Shown: positions 27,859-32,360 of the stretch, in pieces
Position numbering within the stretch: position 1 is the stretch's first letter
Layout: the number at the start of each line of letters is the position of its first letter
Source: Anaerospora hongkongensis
GTDB lineage: Bacteria; Bacillota; Negativicutes; Sporomusales; DSM-15969
DNA length: 32,360 bases
Direction of reading: 5' to 3'
NCBI RefSeq assembly: GCF_004339805.1
Contig: NZ_SLUI01000023.1
Coordinates: forward strand, 1 to 32,360
Program-made: the position numbers and the translations under genes
The notes under the pieces: generated by a model
Database searches by the model: none
What the model saw: the letters and a program-made list of their open reading frames with translations, nothing else
What the model was told of the DNA's origin: nothing

Positions 27859-29562
27859 TTAAGAGCTATTTATCCTCTTTTCAGGCTTCCCCCTACTAAG
27901 TAAAATATTAGAGATATATATAGGGCTAAAGCCCCCCTCTACCACCACCCCCCCCACACAATACATAGCAATGTGTTGATACCCCCCCTCTGTAGTTACC
28001 ACAGGAGCAAGTTCCTGCAATGATTCTGAGTTCTGATTGTCAACTACAGATTTAACTTCTTCGGCAGCATCCCAATATTTTTTAACAGTGTTATACGCGA
28101 TATGTAGTGCTTTGGCTGTTCCTTTCATGCTTGCTAAGGGGTTAGCAGCACGATAAGCAATAACTGCCTGTTTTTTAGCCTCAGAATCAATTTTACGGTT
28201 ATTTTGACAATGCTCTTTTCTAGTACGCTTTGCGGGTTCTCTTTCAATCTCGCGTTTATGACCAATACACTGCAAATGGTTTGTTAGTTCTTGCTTTACT
28301 TCTGGGGATAAACTCAGTTTTTCAAATATCCATGCATCAGTTATTTTATATCGTTTCAAGCCGTCTCTTTTGTAACTGTTTTCTGGACGCGCTGAAGCAA
28401 TATCACGGAGCAGCTCTTCCTCATCCTGCGGTACTAAAAATGTATTATTTAGCTTTATAGCCTCTTTCAATCCCTCCTGGTATGTGCCACCAGCATATAC
28501 AGTCCAAAGAGCAGCAAGCCAGCATAAAAGCTCTCTATACCCTTTTTTAATACCCTTCTCAGCCATGTATTCAGATGTACGGTATAAATCAGCAATGCGG
28601 GAATGACAAAGGTTGTAGTCGGTTCGGATGTATGTTACAAAGCTACGTTTTTTCTTAGTCGTAGCTTTTTTAATTACCTCCGGAGTAAACAGATCACCTG
28701 CTTCCTCATTCTTCTTTTTCTTAGCAGGCAAATCAGGCATGGAATTAAAAGCCTCCATGCTTGTTAAATTAAAGCCAGTTAGCATATATGCTGGAATGTA
28801 ACTAGCTGCAAGCTCAAAGAAATTGTATTTAAGTGCATCAAAACGATGGGAGATAACAGATGCACCGTTATTAGGGTTAGCAGTACCGGCACAGCGCATG
28901 ACCCTCACAAGATCACCGGCTACCTTCTGATCCGCACCAGCGTCAGATAGAACAGTAGAAAAATATGTATTTACAATCCTGAAGAGCTTGGACATTTCGG
29001 TCGAGGTTTTAACTGCATCGATAAGCCATATAAAATGCAGTCCACGACCACTGAATGTAACCAGATTTGGGGCTGGGAGCAGCCCTGAAGTAAAGTATTT
29101 ATACCATATACGAGCCAACACCACACGGAAATCGGGCATTTCAACCCCTTCTTCGTGAACGTCAATCTCTGCATACAAAGCCTTATAGCGCCTTAAATTA
29201 GAGGCTGTACGCTGCATGGGTTTCTTGCCATCTTTACCAATTCTACGGGGAAAAAGATATGTTTGCTGAGATACATAGATATGCCAATCATCGCCGAGCT
29301 TGAATTGCTCTACAGCACGATCCATCTCACCAGGCCGATAAAGCCACTGTTTTTTATCTTTGCCATCTGCACTTTTAGCAAACATACAGAAATAGCGATC
29401 AACCTCACTGTCTCCATGAACTGAAAGCAGGTAGTCTTTCATCGTTTGCACATTAGGAACAAGCTCTTTCATATAGCGTTCAAGCTGTGCTTCAGTCATA
29501 ATATTCAATTTTGACAGCTCATTTTGCTGTATTTCAATAGTTTCGTTTTGTTGTGCTAACAA
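27859..29562 (-). CDS. AEP primase-like replication protein with C-terminal HTH
   Basis: 567 residues from TTG 29562 (AAAGGGGGTG eight bases upstream; an in-frame GTG overlaps that site). Primase motifs: I, YAEIDVHEE (about 131-137); II, SGRGLHFIW (about 171-179); III, GDLVRVMRCAGTANP (about 216-230). This is the archaeo-eukaryotic primase pattern of plasmid RepB/PrimPol proteins. A PriCT-like helical region (about 335-390) and a basic HTH (about 460-500, ASMKGTAKALHIAYNTVKKY) follow. It would prime and initiate plasmid replication. The last 60 residues are encoded across poly-G tracts. The leader holds a terminator and an antisense RNA, pointing to copy-number control. Confidence 0.78.
   Translation of the reverse strand: MLAQQNETIEIQQNELSKLNIMTEAQLERYMKELVPNVQTMKDYLLSVHGDSEVDRYFCMFAKSADGKDKKQWLYRPGEMDRAVEQFKLGDDWHIYVSQQTYLFPRRIGKDGKKPMQRTASNLRRYKALYAEIDVHEEGVEMPDFRVVLARIWYKYFTSGLLPAPNLVTFSGRGLHFIWLIDAVKTSTEMSKLFRIVNTYFSTVLSDAGADQKVAGDLVRVMRCAGTANPNNGASVISHRFDALKYNFFELAASYIPAYMLTGFNLTSMEAFNSMPDLPAKKKKNEEAGDLFTPEVIKKATTKKKRSFVTYIRTDYNLCHSRIADLYRTSEYMAEKGIKKGYRELLCWLAALWTVYAGGTYQEGLKEAIKLNNTFLVPQDEEELLRDIASARPENSYKRDGLKRYKITDAWIFEKLSLSPEVKQELTNHLQCIGHKREIEREPAKRTRKEHCQNNRKIDSEAKKQAVIAYRAANPLASMKGTAKALHIAYNTVKKYWDAAEEVKSVVDNQNSESLQELAPVVTTEGGYQHIAMYCVGGVVVEGGFSPIYISNILLSRGKPEKRINSS
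27932..27988 (-). repeat. Poly-G tracts in the rep 3' coding end
   Basis: Runs of six, eight and seven C on the plus strand (27932-27937, 27948-27955, 27982-27988) give G-tracts in the mRNA, with TGGTGG between them. They could form a G-quadruplex or slip and shift the reading frame of the C-terminal tail. Confidence 0.55.
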
Positions 29563-29675
29563 TAAAAACACCCCCTTTCTTCGTCTAATCCCGAAAAAAG
29601 AGGGCTGTTTTTAGGTGCAACAAACCAAGCTGTTTCTTTAGTTTTTTTCAAAAAACAAAAAAACAACATAAAAAT

Positions 29676-29701
29676 ACCCTCTTTTTTGGGTAAAAGAGGG
29701 T
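29676..29701 (-). terminator. Rep leader terminator (attenuator)
   Basis: ACCCTCTTTT/AAAAGAGGGT stem around 6 bases, followed on minus by ATTTTTATG. It lies between the rep start and the antisense RNA region. An upstream GAGGGTC in the leader (29787-29781) is complementary to its 5' arm, GACCCTC (29702-29696). Confidence 0.7.
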
Positions 29702-29709
29702 CATAAGTC

Positions 29710-29738
29710 TTGCAAGGCATATTGAAATAAGGTATAAT
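29710..29738 (+). promoter_or_regulatory. Promoter of the rep antisense RNA
   Basis: TTGCAA (29710-29715), 17 bases, TATAAT (29733-29738). Confidence 0.75.
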
Positions 29739-29744
29739 CAAAAT

Positions 29745-29846
29745 ACAAATTGATAATACTTTAAACAAGGTCTTGCAAAAGACCCTCAGTGCGGACTTAT
29801 CTGATTAGCCGGCAAGCAGAAGCAGATTAGTCCTCTTTATTTTTTT
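29745..29846 (+). ncRNA. Antisense RNA in the rep leader, probable copy-number regulator
   Basis: It starts at a consensus promoter and contains a perfect GGTCTT/AAGACC hairpin (29769-29784). It ends at an 11-bp stem (29793-29834) followed by a T-run. It is antisense to the predicted rep leader, covering the GAGGGTC pre-emptor. Layout as in pT181 and inc18 plasmids, where such RNAs cause early termination of rep mRNA. The rep promoter itself is not obvious. Confidence 0.68.
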
Positions 29847-29854
29847 GTGGATAA
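29846..29854 (-). promoter_or_regulatory. Consensus DnaA box upstream of rep
   Basis: TGTGGATAA on plus is the exact complement of TTATCCACA. A single perfect box upstream of the replication gene may mark the origin region. Confidence 0.5.
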
Positions 29855-29919
29855 ACTAGTAACGAAATAGTGTTCAATTAAATCGTTCTTAAATTATATC
29901 TAACTTTTTGTCGCTCTCT

Positions 29920-30165
29920 TTACTGGGCGACTTTTTGCTGTTTAAATAAATCCATTTGCTCGGCCTGAGCTATAATTGCATCATACCCAGCTTGAATTGC
30001 AGTCATAGCAGCTTTAGCTTTAGCTACTCGAAATTTGTGTTGGCTTGGTGGCAACTTGTGTCGCCTGCTCTCGGTTAAATAATCAGCAAGATATTCAATC
30101 TTTGCCAATTCTTCCGCCGTTAAATATAATTCTAACTTAATTTTATTTTCTTTAGTTGCAGACAC
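29920..30165 (-). CDS. Small RHH-like regulator (81 aa)
   Basis: Starts at GTG behind GGGGGTGAAACT. The N-terminus KIKLELYLTAEELAKIEYLADYL has the strand-helix pattern of RHH proteins; the rest is helical and basic. Its position just upstream of rep, with its own consensus promoter, suggests a role in replication or copy control. An alternative is an unrelated helical DNA-binding protein. Confidence 0.55.
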   Translation of the reverse strand: MSATKENKIKLELYLTAEELAKIEYLADYLTESRRHKLPPSQHKFRVAKAKAAMTAIQAGYDAIIAQAEQMDLFKQQKVAQ

Positions 30166-30206
30166 AGTTTCACCCCCAACTTTAAAAATCCATGAACTTT
30201 AATATA

Positions 30207-30235
30207 AGTTTATCCTCGCTTTTTGGGCTTGTCAA
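30207..30235 (-). promoter_or_regulatory. Promoter of the 29920 gene
   Basis: On minus: TTGACA (30230-30235), 17 bases, TAAACT (30207-30212). Confidence 0.6.
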
Positions 30236-30560
30236 GAAAATCTTGGAAAAATAAGTATGATTTTTGCGCATATTGCATAAACTAATTAGTTATCCCTTTA
30301 AACGCCTATATTAAGGCGTTTTTTTATTTCCTGGGATAGTTACCCTTACTACACTTCTCTCCCCCTATTCTCGCTTCTTATATTACCTATAGCGCGATCC
30401 TTTGCCACAGAAACCCCATATATTTATAGTCTCAAGCATGCGCTAGGCTCCAAGATCAGGGGTTTTTAATCAGTAATAAAGCAATATCTAGGTACAAAGA
30501 ACCAAGGCCGATACAGCCCTGGTTTTACTTTTTAAAAATAACTTTAAAAAACGCTATATT
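30236..30560. other. Gene-free spacer with three plus-strand terminator-like hairpins
   Basis: AAACGCC/GGCGTTT with TTTT (30300-30326), AAACCCC/GGGGTTT with TTAAT (about 30412-30470) and ACCAAGGC/GCCCTGGT with TTTACTTTTT (30506-30535). No gene ends here on plus, so small RNAs are possible; they also insulate the partition operon. Confidence 0.45.
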
Positions 30561-30564
30561 CCAC

Positions 30565-30614
30565 TTGCGAGCAAAAAAAACGGAGATATAATCTGTAAAG
30601 ACAGACAGACAGAC
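30565..30614 (+). promoter_or_regulatory. Partition operon promoter with ACAG tandem repeats
   Basis: TTGCGA (30565-30570), 16 bases, TATAAT (30587-30592). Four copies of the tetramer GACA follow right at the predicted start site (30599-30614), a possible RHH operator. Confidence 0.6.
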
Positions 30615-30633
30615 AAATAAAGGAGAAATTGAT

Positions 30634-30777
30634 ATGCAAATTCCTGTAAGCACTAAAGTAAGTATTGAGACAGCAAAACGTCTTGACGAATACATAAAAC
30701 GAACAAGCAAAGTCAAGGCAAGTGTTATAGACCGTGCAATTAACATGTATTTAGACAATCAAAACTTTCCTAGATAA
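30634..30777 (+). CDS. Small RHH DNA-binding protein (47 aa)
   Basis: MQIPVSTKVSIETAKRLDEY then IKRTSKVKASVIDRAINMYL is a compact ribbon-helix-helix domain, close to the minimum CopG size. AAAGGAG stands eight bases before the ATG. It has its own promoter and lies directly upstream of the hexamer array and parA. It may repress the operon, set copy number or bind the centromere. Confidence 0.78.
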   Translation: MQIPVSTKVSIETAKRLDEYIKRTSKVKASVIDRAINMYLDNQNFPR

Positions 30778-30829
30778 CCTGATATTTGGGCAGGAAATTA
30801 ATGCCACAACATAGAACACTTCCTAATAT

Positions 30830-30877
30830 GGAAGCGGAAGCGCAAGCGAATGCGTGAGCAAGAGCGGAAGTGATAAC
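30830..30877 (+). repeat. Upstream hexamer array of the centromere
   Basis: Eight consecutive hexamers such as GGAAGC, GCAAGC, GAATGC, GTGAGC and GGAAGT. The parA ribosome site follows at once. The same hexamer rhythm recurs inside the partner gene and at 129-164. Confidence 0.65.
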
Positions 30878-30892
30878 GAAAGGATGAAAATA

Positions 30893-31711
30893 ATGACAAA
30901 AAAAGCAAAATCCGTACATTGCGCAAAAATTCTGACATATGGAATTCAAAAAGGAGGCGCTTGCAAGACTACAAGCTGTGCCATCAGTGGTTTTCTCCTG
31001 GCTGAGAAAGGCTATAAGGTACTTCTTGTCGATGCTGATCCTCAGGGAAATCAGACTGAAATTTGGACAGGCCGAGCGATCAGGGAATATCGGGAAGAAG
31101 ATCGAGGTGGTATATTAGCGGCTCTAGAAGCTGAACCAACAGGCTCTAAAACTAGAGAACAAATAATAATTTTGACTGATAATATTCATTTGCTTATGGG
31201 TAACGAGATGCTAGGTGTCTTTCCTAGACCCGGTTGGCATGGAGATGTACAGCGAGCTGTAGAGAACATGCTTGCTCCTGTAGTCAATGATTACGATTTT
31301 ATCCTTATCGACACAGCTCCTGCGCTGAACTATTTGCTAACTTCCTGCATTTGCGCATCTGTTTCCGGTGGGGTTGTAGCCCTGTTTGAAGCCGGTAAGT
31401 TCTGTTATTCCGCCCTCTTTTCTTTTATAGAAACAATTGAATATGTGCAGACAAACGGATACCCAGATTTACGGGTATTAGGCATCTTATGTAGCCTAAT
31501 TGATAACCGCAGAACCGATAATAAGGATTTTTTGAGTTATGTTCAAGGTGACGAGTATCTGGGAGATCATTGTTTTAGAACTGTTATTAGTAGACAAGCT
31601 GCTGCAGGACGTTTAGCTTTTACCGGATTTTTTAATAATCCAGAACTTGAACTTGCTATTAAGCAGTATAGACCATTTATTAAGGAGCTGTTAGAACGTG
31701 TCAACGCCTAG
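30893..31711 (+). CDS. parA: ParA-type partition ATPase
   Basis: 272 residues from ATG 30893 (AAAGGA eight bases upstream; an earlier in-frame GTG lies in the hexamer array). A deviant Walker A, KGGACKTT, is at residues 20-27; VDADPQGNQT (about 53-62) is Walker A'; FILIDTAPAL is Walker B. There is no N-terminal HTH, so it is the short type Ib-like form that relies on a partner for DNA binding. It segregates plasmid copies on the nucleoid together with the downstream RHH protein, whose gene overlaps it by 14 bases. Confidence 0.92.
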   Translation: MTKKAKSVHCAKILTYGIQKGGACKTTSCAISGFLLAEKGYKVLLVDADPQGNQTEIWTGRAIREYREEDRGGILAALEAEPTGSKTREQIIILTDNIHLLMGNEMLGVFPRPGWHGDVQRAVENMLAPVVNDYDFILIDTAPALNYLLTSCICASVSGGVVALFEAGKFCYSALFSFIETIEYVQTNGYPDLRVLGILCSLIDNRRTDNKDFLSYVQGDEYLGDHCFRTVISRQAAAGRLAFTGFFNNPELELAIKQYRPFIKELLERVNA

Positions 31712-32237
31712 ATTTAATCCAAATAAAAATGCACCCGTAGGTGCATTTATGTCCGCAACCAAAAGCGAATCTGTTTCCGATAGCGAAAACAAATCTGGAA
31801 CTACTCCTGTAACCGAATCTGCAAGCGTAAGCACATCTAAAAGTGAAGACGCTTCTGCAATTATACCCATAAGCGAATCCACCCCCACATCTAAAAACGA
31901 ATACGCTTCCGCATCCGCAAGTGAATACGCTTCCGATCCCTCTAAGGCGGAAAAGAAAGCGAATAAAAACGAGAGCACAGGTATAAACGCCTCCGCAAGC
32001 GGACACGCTTCTTCCGTAAATTCTTCTGCAAGTGTAAGTGGAGGTTTGGCAGACCATCTGGCAAAAGCAAAGGAACCCAAATTTGAAGATTTGTACGCTA
32101 AGACAAACGTGTGGATACAAAAAGACCTGCTAGCAATCGTCGATGCAGTAACAAAGCAGGCGAAACCTGGCTTAAAGAAAACTATCTTTAATGAAGCATT
32201 AAAGATGTACTTGAAAGCAAATGGACTGCTGAAATAA
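31698..32237 (+). CDS. ParA partner: RHH protein with Ser/Thr-rich repeat N-terminus
   Basis: 179 residues; GTG start, AAGGAG ten bases upstream, overlapping the parA end. The C-terminus (about 120-179, TNVWIQKDLLAIVDAV... KTIFNEALKMYLKANGLL) is an RHH domain. Residues about 20-116 alternate any residue with Ser, Thr, Asn or Tyr (for example EYASASASEYAS), because the DNA is a hexamer array. The N-terminal ends of type Ib partners usually activate ParA; here MSTPRFNPNKNAPVG may do so. This disordered linker is unusually long for the family. It probably binds the hexamers, including those in its own gene. Confidence 0.78.
   Translation: MSTPRFNPNKNAPVGAFMSATKSESVSDSENKSGTTPVTESASVSTSKSEDASAIIPISESTPTSKNEYASASASEYASDPSKAEKKANKNESTGINASASGHASSVNSSASVSGGLADHLAKAKEPKFEDLYAKTNVWIQKDLLAIVDAVTKQAKPGLKKTIFNEALKMYLKANGLLK
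31727..31748 (+). repeat. 9-bp hairpin inside the partner gene start
   Basis: AAATGCACC and GGTGCATTT surround a 4-base loop in codons 11-17. It separates the gene start from the hexamer array and may affect translation. Confidence 0.5.
31755..32045 (+). repeat. In-gene hexamer array, about 48 units
   Basis: Near-continuous 6-bp periodicity: most units start with a purine and end with C or T, for example GAATCT, GCAAGC, GAATAC, GCTTCC and GATAGC. One 3-base phase change occurs near 32013. The pattern matches the non-coding arrays at 30830-30877 and 129-164, so the repeat is likely a DNA-level signal and not only a peptide repeat. Confidence 0.68.
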
Positions 32238-32246
32238 GCTCTAAAA

Positions 32247-32271
32247 AGCACCGGTTAGTCGGTGCTTTTTT
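32247..32271 (+). terminator. Terminator of the partition operon
   Basis: AGCACCG and CGGTGCT flank 6 bases, followed by TTTTT; the T-run is the first six bases of the window repeat. Confidence 0.85.
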
Positions 32272-32360
32272 AATTGATACGGGCTTATGGGTTTTTAGTT
32301 AAATCTTCACTTACGGGAAGGGGAGAGAGATAAACTACTCTATAGGGGAGTTTGGGACAG

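Overview
The window is a complete circular replicon, most likely a plasmid. Bases 1-95 recur exactly as bases 32266-32360, so the circle is 32,265 bp and the cut point lies just after the partition genes. The DNA is AT-rich, with strong GGAGG-type ribosome binding sites, frequent GTG/TTG starts, consensus sigma-A promoters (several with exact 17-bp spacers) and very long hairpin terminators. This suggests a Bacillota host. Several Sec-secreted proteins with periplasm-like folds would fit a diderm member such as a Negativicute, but the host assignment is an inference and is weak.

Backbone. The partition module runs over the cut point (30634-32271 and 1-164): a small ribbon-helix-helix (RHH) protein, a ParA ATPase, and an RHH partner with a long Ser/Thr-rich N-terminus. 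A hexanucleotide-periodic DNA array lies upstream of parA, inside the coding sequence of the partner gene, and again just past its terminator. The probable replication protein is an archaeo-eukaryotic-primase-like protein (27859-29562, minus). Its leader has a terminator, a pre-emptor sequence and a divergent antisense RNA, which is the layout of antisense-controlled transcriptional attenuation. A second DNA-binding gene (21584-22165) is flanked on both sides by 14-bp palindromic iterons phased at about 22 bp. Next to it are a roughly 1-kb field of large hairpins and a roughly 500-nt gene-free stretch that looks like a structured RNA. Two tyrosine recombinases are present. I found no relaxase and no conjugation ATPase.

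Accessory genes. 562-3140: a secreted M48 metalloprotease and a secreted membrane-anchored protein. 3691-6464: an excisionase-like HTH behind a leader terminator, a membrane protein with two SWIM zinc fingers, and a CoiA-like nuclease. 6685-9845 (minus): small zinc/SH3-like proteins, a Fic-fold protein lacking the catalytic histidine, a Lys-rich helical protein and a PD-(D/E)xK nuclease resembling a defence effector. 10049-10248: a type I toxin-antitoxin locus. 12409-13141: a type III ToxN/TenpN toxin-antitoxin locus with two 46-nt RNA repeats. 13241-17779 (minus): a four-gene operon for two large secreted proteins with its own HTH regulator and a leader terminator. 18203-20183: a secreted protein, then integrase plus a small partner on minus. 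23206-27628: small genes, including a GNAT-like protein whose Shine-Dalgarno sequence is separated from its start codon by a 12-bp hairpin.

Recurring themes are transcription terminators placed in leaders, stop codons buried in terminator stems, several candidate small RNAs, and RHH or excisionase-like HTH regulators next to phased direct repeats. The most interesting element is the centromere-like repeat apparently embedded in the gene for its own binding protein.
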